Assembly (NCBI GenBank): GCA_013054445.1
Contig: JAAMPI010000016.1
Span: 33,790-97,789 of the forward strand
Direction: 5' to 3'
DNA: 64,000 nt
From: Cudoniella acicularis
Lineage: Eukaryota; Ascomycota; Leotiomycetes; Helotiales; Helotiaceae
The position numbers and the translations under genes are program-made. Every line of letters starts with the position of its first letter. Within the stretch, counting starts at the first letter, position 1. Of this stretch, positions 26,081 to 38,305 are shown in pieces. Under the pieces are notes generated by a model. That model saw only the letters and a program-made list of their open reading frames with translations, had not been told where the DNA came from and did no database searches.

Positions 26081-28015
26081 GGTCTCGGTGAGATCGGGAG
26101 AAGCGGAGCGGGAACTAGATGGCGAGGAATGCATTTTCAAGAGTTGCTTTTGCTGGTAAGTTCGCAGGTGTTGTTGTCAGCGTGTTGGTGGAGTTGTAAT
26201 GGTGACGAGATAAGAGGATTGCGGAGGGTGGCGCGGCGCTGCGAGCTTCTGACGGTGGAGCTTTGAGTTCAGACGGTATCGGGTGTGGCGGTTCTTTGCG
26301 TGCGAGAGGGTTTGGATGTTGTGTGCGGCGCAAAGGTGTATTTGGGTGTTTTATGGAGGGAGAAAGAAAGGGAAGGTTAGGGAGATTGGGCGGTAGGTCA
26401 TTATAAATGAAGAGGTACGTGAACGTGAGCAATGAGACTTGCCGCGAGAGCCTGAGCCTGATGCTGGACCCGACTGAGGGCTGAATCGTATAAGGGCATG
26501 AGTGTATGACTAGCAAATGGCCTAACATGACCTAACAACCCCGTGAAGCTTCCAATTACACCGTTAGCTGTGAGGTAACCCGGCAGCTAGGCTCGCTGGC
26601 TCCGCTGTTGGTCACAATTACTGTATTATTTGATAACAGCCCGCAGCACCATCGTTATCGCCATCGCCGTCGCCATCCTCCTCGCCTCGTCGCCTCTTGG
26701 CCCTGCAGATGCCGGCCTTTGCGTGTGCCTTTGATGCGTTCGTGGAGCTGTCCTGGACCCTTCGACCGGAGCGCCTCGTCTTCGTCTGCATCTGCATCTG
26801 CGTCGTTAGGCTCGTCTGCTGCTTGCGGTTACAGCACCAGGGGGTGTCAGAATAGCTGAGACACCCAAGTGCGCACCATGAATTTCTTGAGCCACCCACA
26901 GCGTTAAGGCGTACAAAAAGTAGGTGGAGCTATGGAGCGGAGTGCTAATAATAATGTTATCTATTTTGAATTTTTTGTTTGGGTGGCGTTGTAGAGTTAT
27001 TGAGTAGTTGGTAAAATTCAGCGTCTCAACTATTCTGACACCTCTTGGTGCAGTGCCTCGATGCCTGCTCCGGCGCCAGGCCAGGGCTCTAGAAGGCCAT
27101 CGAAGAGGCCAAATGTCGTCCAAACACCTCATCTTCTCATCTCCATTGAACCCTCGCATCACCTTGATCCCTCAACCAGCGCAATCCCCAAACACAGCCG
27201 TCGCAGAACATCAAGTGAAGCGCGGAGGCTAATCTTGCTCTCTGTCTGACCAGGCGGTGGCGAGTTCAACATCTCAACCTGAACTGCATCCATCGCGGAA
27301 CAATTCAAACGGGCCGGATGAACCTACGTCCTCATCCAGTGTCAAGAATTGATACGGCCACTCTCACCGCTCGTCCACCGCAACCATCACAAATCTCAGA
27401 CTCCTTCCACTACAACAAAAACTCTGAAAATCTTGCCATTTTTGCCTTCTACCCGTCAGGTGCTGCATCCACCGACGTCTGGGCTCAATAAATCTCATGT
27501 CACAGGCAAAAAGATGGGCAAGTCAGGCGCGACAGGGCCGATTATGAGGTCTGGATCGCTCATCCGAAGTGGTAGAAAAAGACGACCTGCATCGATTGTC
27601 CCCCTTCCTTGCGCATGCAGCCACCCATAGATTTGGTGAACCATGCATGCGTTGTAAACACCTCGCATGCTGTAACCTGCGTTGTGACACCTTCATTGGC
27701 CCACCAGACCTTCTGGAAAGCCCAATTATCCTTTCTTGCTGCCCCTCTCGAGCGAGGCTGAAGTTTGCGAGAGAAGGCTGAACATAAACAGATAGCATCG
27801 AGCCGAGGGCCAATCAAGTCACGCTTGAAATTCCCTTCTAGATTAGACTTTTAAATGTCTTTATTATCAATACTAATCTGAGACTGTTCATTCTACCGCT
27901 AGGTATTTCCCTTTATACCAGAACTCCTTGCGTGAACTAATGCTGTGAGTATGCTTGTGAAAAGGCTCCAATCTTAATGCTAAAACGCTACCTATGCATT
28001 CAATATCATAAATCA
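26081..28015. other. Intergenic region with MITE-like element and degraded coding-like sequence
   Basis: About 1.9 kb. It holds the AN1 gene promoter, the inverted-repeat element described separately, and then (27060-27790, plus strand) a run of proline/serine-rich short frames in shifting phases, one of which contains the cysteine-rich segment PCMRCKHLACCNLRC near 27640-27700. This could be a relic of an intron-containing zinc-binding gene or chance. No continuous gene model can be built. Confidence 0.4.
26832..27053. mobile_element. MITE-like element with about 30-bp terminal inverted repeats
   Basis: The left end (26832-26863) contains cagcaccagggggtgtcaga followed by atagctgagac. The reverse complement of the right end (27023-27053) contains ctgcaccaagaggtgtcaga followed by atagttgagac. 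They match at all but four or five positions over about 31 bases. The interior of about 160 bases is AT-rich with no coding potential. Size and structure fit a non-autonomous DNA transposon (MITE). I cannot see a clear target-site duplication: a TA flanks the left end, but the right end is followed by TG. The family is therefore undetermined. Confidence 0.6.
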
Positions 28016-31000
28016 TCAATACTTCTTATATTTCTGTACACTGGTTAGCCTCTGTCGCAAAAATCCATATGCCTCCGAAAAAATACTCACTGCGTCAGCT
28101 CGTTGTAAATTTACCGGGTCCAACGAGTTTGTGGCACCCATCAAGATCTGACCTCCTGCCTTTGCCACTCCAATTGCAGGTCGTAAGATTACTGTTGGTG
28201 CATGTTTCCGCACCGCCCTAAGAACCCCCGCTGCATTGCCGCTCTCCATAACTTCGCCTGGCACCGCAATAATTGCATCGCGTGCCAAAACCAAGTCCCG
28301 TTGCAAGCCTGCGTAACCGCCGCGAAGACCTTGAAGGACGCCAACTGGTTGATTGGCATACAAACTGATCTGTTTCGCCTCTTCCTCCGAATCATCGTCT
28401 TCGACTGTAACTCTTGATGTCTCCATGGTCGGTCCGAGGAATCCTTCTGCTCCTTGAAGAACAGTCTGCACGCCAATAGCAACTTTAGCTCCCAATTTCA
28501 CCAATTCTGTGCCTGTAGTTTTTGCAAAAGCAGTGGCACCTTTTGAGATGCCTCGGACAATACGGCCATCCTTCTTATATTCACGAATCGGAACAGTGAC
28601 GAGATGCCGGAAACCCCCACCTACGTTTACAATAGATCTTACAGGGGCCAACCCTGCTAAAATCCCAGGGAGCTGATTCCTCTTCACATCGGGCATCCAG
28701 ATATCATTCAGACACTTCCCTAATTTATCAAATCCAGAGATGCCATAGATGATAGTATGCCGAAGAACCATGTCTGCTTCGTCCAAGATCAAGAAGTTCA
28801 TGAATTCTGTGGTGTGTCCAGAGCGCAAGCCTGCATAATCAACCCGCTTTGGCTTGAAATCCAGTTTGACTTGAACGGAGTTGACTTCTGCTCTTTGAAT
28901 GAACGGAACATCACTAGGTGAGGCCTGGGCTGGGGTTGAGTCCTCTTTGAATTCAAAAAATCGAGTAATAAAATCGAGGGCATCTTGATCAACGTGGAGT
29001 CGAAGAGGGAGAACAGATGCCTTGAGGACGATCTCAGAGGCGGCCAAATCGGGAATGGGCTTCACATTAAGTATTTCAATGTGAATCATACTACTACCGG
29101 TTTCCCTTTCTCCTGCATCCTGCATGTAGGTAGCAAATTTCCGCCATGTCGAGGAGGGAATATGATCAAAGATCTCAAAATCGTGAACGCGGACGTCAAT
29201 AGAGCTCTGGGTCTCGCCACTGCCTGGAGGGAATGTAACAAGATCCATACTAACTCCTTTAAGCTCGAAGGTAATCTTGTGATGCTTGCTTCTCTTGAGC
29301 CTCAATTTCTTTGATCGGTGCGCCCCTGTGCCTCCTTGCCTATTCGGGGAAGACGACAATGAAGTTGTTGCAATTGATTCCGTTTCAGTTGCATTGTCGT
29401 TTACATTCGCATTGATGGTTGTAGCAAGCTCATGGGGGTCTCGATTTGCGGGAATGCCGATGTATATCGAGTTGAAAAGGAAATCGCCGATTACCGTCTC
29501 TTCATCATCAACGTCCTGGTCGAAGGTTGTGCGGTTGTTATTTCGCGCCCGTTTCTCGATAGCCTTCGATTCCACGTCCTGGACAGCTTTTGTAATCGTG
29601 TCACGGGTATTTTGCCAGTCGTAACCATCAAACAGATTCCAGATGATGTGCACATCACGAACACATACTTTGAGAGGACTTTTTCGGATCTTTGCGGCGC
29701 TTGACCGGTCGTAGGTATTCTTTGCAGAATTCCACCTATGGGCTGTACCTTCCAACACAGAGCCGGTGCCAAAATGATTTTCCTGAAATTCTAGCTCTCC
29801 AATTTCTTCAGGCTCTTTCGGCTCTGCGAAGCTCCCTAAAAGCACACCATCGTGGGTATCGCGACTACTCAATTGCGATAGTGAAGATGGTCCTCCCTGA
29901 TCTTCTAAAACAACCTCGCCGTATTGATCGTCGGGATCTTGCTGATAGAAGTGAGAGTCAAAGTCGAGATCATCTGCATCTTCTCCAAACCCGTCACTTT
30001 CGGAAACCTCCATACCAAAGTCATCATCGAAATTGTAGTCGCCTTCGGCGGTACCAAATGCGTCACCAGAAAGGGACGCCAGAAGATCTTGAACAGGTAT
30101 AACTTTGGTGCGATACTTGGTCTCTTTGCTCGGAATTGATGGTGGAGCTAGCGCATTCAAAATAGCGATCAAAGTTTGGGTTGAATCAGCACATGACTCG
30201 AGCACAAACAAGTCATCTCTTAATTCCAGATCCACACATTGTTGATCATCTTCACCAGTTGTGACGGTTAAGATAGCCTTGGCTGATGAGATATAGCTGA
30301 CGAGAACATATCCCATTTTGCCGAGCTCCTCAACTTGGCTGCTGCCGTTAAAGGATTCGCGTCTCGGTCTTCCTGTCAAGTTTCCTGAGATAACATTGGC
30401 AATGTTGTCGACTATAAGTAGAGAAGCTTTGTTCCAATCCATCGTGGCAGATGCGTTTTTGTCTTTTGGTAGGACAGCATTCAAGTGTGCTTCTGTCAGT
30501 ACAATGAGCAGTTTTGAAGGAAGACCTAGGGGATTCAAGCCTAAAATACAATCCCGTACAACAATATCAAGCGCCAGTGGCTTTGAGGCAGGAGACACAG
30601 ATGTTTGAACTTTGACAGGATTCTGCAAAGTTTTTGATCGCGCAAAATTGGTAAGTGTTGCAACCGACCCTGCCATACTCGCTGACATGTCTTGAGCAGT
30701 CGCACCATCAACCAGGCCGAGAAAGGTCATTAGAGTTGGTACACGATAGTCAATCTTCAAATTCCACAATTTGATTCTCACGACCGGCTCCATCTCGTCG
30801 CCAATCATTCGTGCCATGATAGCTGGAGTTTTTGTCCTCGGATCTCGGATCTCTGCATCTGTTGCGGCACCCAAGAGTGCTTCTGAAAGGTTGCGATGAG
30901 CATTCAATGTCTTGATACTGATCGCAACTAGTGAAGGAAGCGTAATCTGTGCTACCTCGATACCAGTTGAGGAAAGCTGCAATGTTCCTATAGTATCATT

Positions 31001-34000
31001 AACATCGATATGAGAATCAACCTTGTGGACCTTGACGAGAGACAGAAGTCCTGGCCGATCGTCATCAGGTAGGTATTTTGCAACGGTAGAAAGTCTGGAA
31101 ACCTCCTCCCCCAGCTCAGGTAAATAACTAAGCTCATCCAGCTTGGCTGCACGAATCTGAACATCGTCGACAGTGACCCTCAAAACAGACCCTTGTTTTC
31201 GTTGACGCAACAAAGTGTCAAGTAAAATATCATCGTCGGAGTCATACTGAGCTTTTGAGGGAGTTATCAAAGATAGAAGTAGCTCTAAATCGTCGGGCTT
31301 TGGAGACGAAAGAAACTCAACACGAGTTGAAGTGATATCGGTTATTATGGCTGGGTCTTCATTCGAGTTTCGCAGGTGAGGTCCCGATAATCGTATTGCC
31401 TGAATAAACACACCAATTCCTTCGTCACGATTGACGACCTTGACGGCGGACGTTTCAACCCCAATGCTGCATTCTGTACCTATCAAATCTAGGATAAAGC
31501 CTCCAATTCGAATATCGGCCTTATTCTGCGCAACCTGAGACTTGTCATCGGGTTTAATTGGTGTATCGAAGCGAACGCCACGGGATTTTGGCTTGGTAGG
31601 ACTTGTTGCGGTGATAGTTGCATTGGATGCTATCGAGCTTCCTAAGTTCAAGACGCTGCTGAGCCCACCAAACCAACTGAATGTCTCGTCAAGTCTTTGA
31701 AGATCTATGGAAATGTGCATAGGGAGCGTGATAACTTCACATCGAGTGACCCCTTCCGTTTTAGTAATGTTCACACACACGTCAATACCATCAGAAACCT
31801 TCAGGTCTCTGACGGAAGCACGCATCTGCAAACCTGCGTCGAAAAACACGATGTTCTCCTGTGCGTACCCAAAAAAGAATTTCTTCATGGTGACCTTAGT
31901 ACTTGACGCCGACTGGGAGATGCTGGAATTGACATCAAGGCCATCAATTGTAGTCCGTAAAAGAACGTCAACATTTTGCTGTCCAGCCCAATTATCCGCG
32001 TTGGTTGTAGTTCGGGGAGCGCATAGAGTGCCATCTAAACGCTCCAGAAACACCGCTGAGATTTTTTCAACGCCGAGTTTAAAATGGGCCTCGTCAGTTT
32101 TTGAAGATGACTTGGTATGTTCGGACTTTGTTTTCGTCGTTTTCGATGAATCTTGATTTAAAGCCTCTTGTAGCTGACGAACAACCATAAAGACCAATCT
32201 ACCAATAGATATGTCAAAGCGTGTCAACAACTGTCCAACCATAATCTCAATTGAAGTTTCGGGGATTTGAGGTGCCTTTTTTGCCTCTTTCACCGGATTC
32301 TTGGAAGATGACGCAGGTTTCCGCATATGCGCATGCTTAGGAATATGTGTTGAAAAAGAGCCTGGCACATTGACCGATGTAGATTGTGTTGCATCCGGAT
32401 AACTGTCAAAAGTGCTCTGCATTATGTCTACTGTAATGTCTGTCTCGTCGGCCTCGGGCTCAGAATTTAAAGCTGGGATGTAAATATCGACCCGGTCCAA
32501 ATTCAAAACCTGCTTTGTCAACCTAGTATATCCTTCCGAAGAAGTTGTTGAGCGCTCAGAGAGGCCACTTGAGATATGGGGAATCAGGGGTATAGTGGAT
32601 TGGCGATAGTGGGCCTGAGAGGACGACGAGATTTTTGATGCTTGGATAGAGTCTATGGTTGAAGCATATGACCGTTCCATTGAGCTAGAATCCGGTGAGT
32701 GCACAGGCGAATGCTGCCGTGCATATTCCAAATTATCTCGATCTTCTGCTGACCCAGGCGCTACATCGGGATTTTCATGTGTGGAGGATCGGCCATCGCT
32801 ATCACTCCAGCTTCCAGGTATTTTTGCCACCGATGAAGTGTGGGAAATGGCGCTCATATACATGCTTTCAGCATCCTCATGGCTGAATAATTGAGATCTC
32901 GTAAGATCGTCCTCAGCAATAGGCGTTGAAGCTTCGTCCTCTGTTTCAAATCCAGGGCTTATTTCGATATTCTGAGGGCTACCTACCAAACCGCGCTTTT
33001 CAGTAACGGGTTCGGGAAAATCGGGGGTTGTAGCTGTCCCTCTTGGTAACAGAGGTTGCGATTGGGAAACTCTGCCCTCCGAAAACCTTGAGTGAGGTCT
33101 CACTGGCAGTATAGTGGACTGAAGCATGGGATCTGGTCTTGAGCCTCTGACCTCTTGGGAATCAAAATAACCCATGGAATTGTCGGGGACTGGTTCCATA
33201 TGCATCGATGCTCTGGGTGTTGAAAGCGGGGACTGGTGTCTCGCACTTGCTTGAAGCTCAAGAGATGATAAAATAGGATGACTGCTGTTCTCCGTGTTGT
33301 CCACCTCATCCAAATACTGGCTTTCGGTGATTTGATCCAAATATGCGGAGTTATGAAACATGCTCTCTCCAGCCTCACTAAGGCTAGCACGCAGGCTTTC
33401 TGACATTTGGGACCCTTCTCCATCTTCAGAAGCATCGTCAAAGCGCCCATTATCACTAGCAACAATTGAGCTGCTAAGAGAAGGTATATTGCTGGCGTTT
33501 CTGGGCAGAGATGTGACTGAGAGCCTCCTGGAAGAAGCAATGAATTCCCGTTCAGAGGAATCTCCATCAGATGTCCTAACTGCACTTCCGCGTGTGCTGG
33601 TCGATCTTGTCATCGACCTCCTTTCGGATATATCCGAATGTGCGGCAGATGACCGAGCAAGACTGGAAAAGAGGTTCGCTTCAGATATGAGAGCTCCACG
33701 AATGTTAGAAAGAGAAATAAGTCGTTTCCCCTCTTTGAATACGGGATTTCTCTTTGCATCGTCTTGAATAACATGTCCTTCCAGTTGATGGGTAACTCCT
33801 TCTATGTCCACATTTTCGATTTGTAATTGAATGGTGACAGGATCGGTTGTGTTGGAGGGCGGAGTCCGTGATGCCTCGCTGGGAATATCGAGGTCTAAGT
33901 TGACTGTTATCCCCCGGATTCTTACTTGCAGACGATCAACAATGCCCTGGAGGAACCTCGTCATGAAGCTTGGGAGTGACAGAGGAGCCCCAGTCCCTAC

Positions 34001-34679
34001 GGGAATTTCCCCATCCTCGCTCATAACCGACGCTGCACCAAGTTCTTGAGTTTCAGATATAATAGCGGCTTCTAACTCTTTCATCTCTTCCAACGACTCC
34101 GTTTGCAAAAAAGATGCAGCCAAATCAGCGGCCGTGGGGATCGCAGGTTCAAAGTCATCGTCTTCTAGGTAGTCGACGCCAGGTCTTTCAGCTTGGTTTT
34201 TTCTTTGTCCAGTGCCAAAGCTTCTTGATCGAGGCCGCTTTCTTTTTCGGTCATGACTTGTAGGTGGTGACGGATTTGTACTCTTCTCGGGTTTGGATTT
34301 CACACGCAGCTGGCCTTCAACCCCATCCACTTCAACAATAATAGGACTGCTATAAATATCGACAGGTATGGTTAGACGGAGAAGTAAGACCCGGGCTCTG
34401 TTTAATTCGAACGAGGGGGGTAATTGTAGAAGGGTTTCGAGTTTCTATTATTGTGAACTTGTTAGCAGAGAACAGCCTGTTTTGGGGTTTGGAGAATTCT
34501 ACCCTGAGTTGTAGGCCCACATCTCTGAACTCAAACGTGCTGTTCTTCCCCCAAGCAATGTCGAGGTTGTCCAAATCAAGGGTATCTGTGTCAAGAAGCT
34601 CGAGTCTTGAAAGTGCATACTGGAGGAGGCGCTTCGGCATCGAGGAGGCCTGAAAATACGACTGGAAATAAGACGCCAT
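28016..34679 (-). CDS. ATG2: Autophagy-related lipid transfer protein Atg2
   Basis: A bridge-like lipid transfer protein that, with Atg18 and Atg9, moves phospholipids from the ER to the growing phagophore. Exons 34503-34679, 28091-34444 and 28016-28033 give 2182 aa, close to fungal Atg2 length. The N-terminal chorein-type region is clear: [19 protein letters not shown], then DVGLQLR joined to [20 protein letters not shown] and [15 protein letters not shown]. The middle is long, serine-rich and low in complexity (about residues 180-620). The C-terminal part has the Atg2 signature region around [16 protein letters not shown] and [20 protein letters not shown]. The last intron (28034-28090, GTGAGT...TACAG with a CTAAC branch) is 57 bases, free of stops and in frame. 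Splicing yields the ending ADAKYKKY, which fits the family. Retention would insert 19 residues. Confidence 0.95.
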
Positions 34680-35523
34680 ACTGGCGGTGGCAGATCATGC
34701 CAAGAGATGGAAACCTGTAGGAAGATATTAAACCTCCTGACCAAGCAAACAAGACTGGAAACAATGTGATAGTCTCTCAAGAACTGCGACTCCTCCTGAT
34801 CTCGCGGGCCGCGTGCACAACCTCAAGCGCCGTTCTTGAGTTGGGTTTCATTATCGTTAAAAGGAATCGTGTTTGTTTGCCACTCCGTTGATGAATCAAA
34901 GTGATGTGCGTGCTTGCGGTCTTGCGGGTTCCTCATGCTTTCGTGGTCGACGGGGACAACCTAGAAGTAAAGATGCAGGTGACATGGCAGCATGGCCGAC
35001 GTGACGAGGCGGGCCTAGGTTATCGATAAGGGTGAAGGCGTTATTCACGTGCTGGCTAGTCATTTAAAACAATCAAGTGTGCGCGAAGAGATTGAGTTTG
35101 CTTTATTAACATTAGTCAATCTTTACAATAACAATGCATCATTTTCAAAGTCCCTTTGGCTGTGAAGGATTTTGCAATTGTGGTGTGAATCTTATCTAGC
35201 TTAGATACCTAGGTACATAGGGGCCTTGGTTTCAGGCCTATGTACGAGGTACTCGTATGATGATTGTATCTCGATCAAATTTCCTTCAAATTTTAAATAT
35301 GTTGAAGTGTCACGTATATAAAACCGTGACATTACCTTCCTGACTGCGATTTTCAACCCAGGACACTTGAAGACGATTAATATTTTAAAATTCCCAAAAG
35401 AAGATGCCGCTAATGTTGAGATTAGGCTTTTGTGCAACCTCTAAGCTCCTTAAGAATTGATTTTTCCGTTGTTGAACGCCAGAACGCAATACATCCAAAG
35501 ACTATCGCCACGTATCGAAGTGA
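34680..35523. other. ATG2 promoter and intergenic region
   Basis: About 840 bases holding the ATG2 promoter and the 3' flank of the adenosine deaminase gene. No gene, RNA or repeat is recognised. Confidence 0.5.
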
Positions 35524-37578
35524 TTAATTGCTGTTCGACAACTTCAAATCTTCGGTATAATCTCCAAATTCTGTCACAATCCACAAGCAAAACTGTTCCC
35601 ACTCAATCGACCACTCCTTCATTCTCGCTGCCCTAACGCCACCACCTAACGTGGCATCCTTGATACCTTGGACCCATTGAGAACTGCTCTGGTCTTCAAA
35701 TGCGGCCCATCGGACGCTATTTTCAGCAAGAGAACCAAGTCCTGCAAGGCCAAGGTTATCCCAACCCTGAAGAGCTTGCCAAAAGTCATGAGTCGTTCCA
35801 GCAGTATCTTGACCCAAGATTGCTGGATCATCGTTGGACAGCGAACAAGAGACACCACGAGCAATCAAGGCAGGCAACGGATGTGACATCACTGATGCAC
35901 ACAATCGGAGAACTTCGTTGGAGATGGGACAACTCTCAACCAATATACGCTTGTCCTTGACCATGTCGATGAGTAGTGGATGTTTGTAAAGAGAAAATCC
36001 ATGACCGATTCTTCGTGTACCTAGGAGAACAGCGTCAAACAAATTCTCATCTGTATCACTACCATCACCAAGTGTTTCTCCAGCCTAGAGATTGTCAGAT
36101 TCCATTCCCTGTACGTTACACGAAAACAGGAGGAGATTGCTTTGTGTAAATTGGGCCATGAGCAAGATGTTCTTACGTGGAAAAAGAAGGGAATGTCAAC
36201 CCCTTCTTGCGCACACTGCTTCTTGAACCAGAATAACTCTGGAAGAACGTCCTTCAAAGATCGGCCAGCATCTTCTTGTCCAGCCAAGTCGTATCCTGAG
36301 ATAAGATGTGGATAAGCCAGCTTGATAGCAATGCAGGCATCCATGTCCTCTACAATCTTTCTTGTGTCAAGCACGCGAAGGCCTGTCCAAATAATCCTCG
36401 CTCCCCAAAAGCCTTTCCCTTCTTCAGATGACTAAAAACGAGGGTAAGCAGAGGTATTGAGCGATAATAGGACCAATAATAGCATTTACATACCTTGAAC
36501 TTTTCGATCTCCTCCCCGAAGACCTTAAAAAGGCGGACAAAAGTCTCCTCTGGCTCATCGCATCCTTCCCTATAATATCTGAAGGCAAAAGCAAGTCTCA
36601 AATCCACCCACTTCACACCATCCTCAAACAACATCTTCATCATATAGCGCAAGAAGAGCTTGAAGATAGGTTCGTAGAAAATGATAGTATTTAAGATTGA
36701 AAAGCAAGAAGCAAACTTTCTCCACACAGCGTCAACGCCATGATGATGCTCGATCGATTCTGAGTTCGTGATCGTACAGCGGTCTTTGAGCCAGGCGATG
36801 AATCCAACTCTACCTCCATTGGGAAACTCATCAGCAGCCTTGGTGAGTAGAATTGGTGTACCTGGAACGTATTCCGTACTCCAAATAGACTTTCCATCAA
36901 CTATTCCCACAAATGGTCAATGTATGACTCCTGGGTTGGCCACAAGAAGAAGAAAAACATACCTTTCTCAGTCTTCTGAAACTTAAATTTCACTGGAGCT
37001 CCCTCCCTCGCAGTTTCAGTTCCCAAATGCTCCCCGCAATAGATATGCATTCCCTTTGTATCAAGCAATACACCAAAAAGATAGTCGAAATCAACCATAG
37101 CATCCAGGTGTGCGTGCAGAAGTGCTCCCTTTGGCATCTTTCTCACAATTTTCCACAGTTTCGTCTGCTCCATCTTCTCTTTGGCAAGACTGAACATCAT
37201 TCCAGGGTAAACATTCGCACCAATCTCTCGAGCCAGGATGCCTTCGAAACCGGAGTTCCATGTTGAGGCTTGTTCTTCGGCGCGGATGCGGGAGACGATA
37301 TTACAGGCTGAGCGGGCAATGGGGGAGAGAGACTGGCGAAAGGCATAGTCTATGACACAAGTCGCATGTTATCTACTCTATTCAAAAATATGTTCGAAGA
37401 GTGGGGGATTGAGCTTACCACTCCTCTGTTTCTTCTCTTCCGCAACCAAAGCCTCTCGTCCAGAGACATATTTGGTGATGAACGGTTCCTCCTTGCTCGG
37501 AATACCCTGCGCGACTTCCTCCCACTCATCATCTGGGATTTTTGATGGCCAATTCATGTTCTTGACTCGAGCCTGCAT
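35524..37578 (-). CDS. ADGF/CECR1-type adenosine deaminase
   Basis: A zinc hydrolase converting adenosine to inosine, or a related purine nucleoside. Exons 37419-37578, 36963-37349, 36494-36900, 36177-36431 and 35524-36084 give 589 aa, longer than classical adenosine deaminase and typical of the ADGF branch. Catalytic features: metal ligands in GALLHAHLDAMVDF, the HAGE motif formed across the fourth splice junction (His of HAGE is the last codon of exon 4), IGHGFSLYKHP, and the Asp pair in SLSNDDPAIL. There is no evident signal peptide, so unlike animal ADGFs it is probably intracellular. Substrate preference cannot be read from sequence. First ATG is 37578; 37557 (MNWPSKIPDDEW) is an alternative. 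Confidence 0.92.
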
Positions 37579-38305
37579 TTTGGTGAAACTTGTCGAAATT
37601 TCCCAGTGAACAAAGCAATGAGCAGTGCTCAAAAGCTCAATTTTATTTAAAACCCTTTCAAGAAGTCAATTCTCAGAGCACGGAGCGTTATTTGAGTATC
37701 TCCAAAGAAAAGTAGCCACTGTAACTGAGAGATGATTTTCAAATTCTGTGACATGCAAGGCCGGCAACCAGGTGTTTGTAGCTGGAAATGCTTACACCCA
37801 AGTCCCCACAGCGGGGTTCCCCGATAAGACAGAATAGGAAGGCGATAAGGAGAGGTCAAAAGATTTCAATGAGGATTAAAATCTAGTGCCGGGTTGTTTG
37901 GTGTAAAACAGCATTACTTGCAGCGAGGGGTATTGATTTCTTGCCCGAATGAGTCACAGGATGTCGGGAATCAATCTTGCCGCAATTGAACCCTTAGCTG
38001 ACTCGTTGGAGCGCATGACTACTGATCCTCGTACTCTTTCTCATAAGTTAACCTTTCGTGTTTTTAGTTCTTTCCGATATAGATATAGAAGGTCAGCTTT
38101 CTGGCATTCCAAAGCGCAAATTAGTTCCATTTCTTCAGCACCTTTACCTAGGCTCCTACCATCATTTTGAAGCCTCCCCAAAGGCCCTCATATTCCCGGA
38201 TTCCTCTACATTTTACAATGCTTCACAATTTTTTATCATCTTGCAGGGATGCATTACCTCAAAATCTAGCCATCAAGATCCAAGTAAAATTCCAAGTAAC
38301 ATATT
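37579..38305. other. Intergenic
   Basis: About 730 bases with the deaminase promoter and the 3' end region of the cytochrome b5/ACAD fusion gene. Several short frames exist but none has a recognisable domain. Confidence 0.5.

Noticed and set aside
27560..27781. Zn2Cys6 transcription factor domain
   Set aside because: The cysteine spacing in PCMRCKHLACCNLRC does not match the fungal Zn-cluster pattern, and no continuous gene can be built.
33100..33585. 161-codon minus-strand frame, with similar long frames inside ATG2 and NUP2
   Set aside because: These are alternative-frame shadows of serine/glutamine-rich coding sequence.
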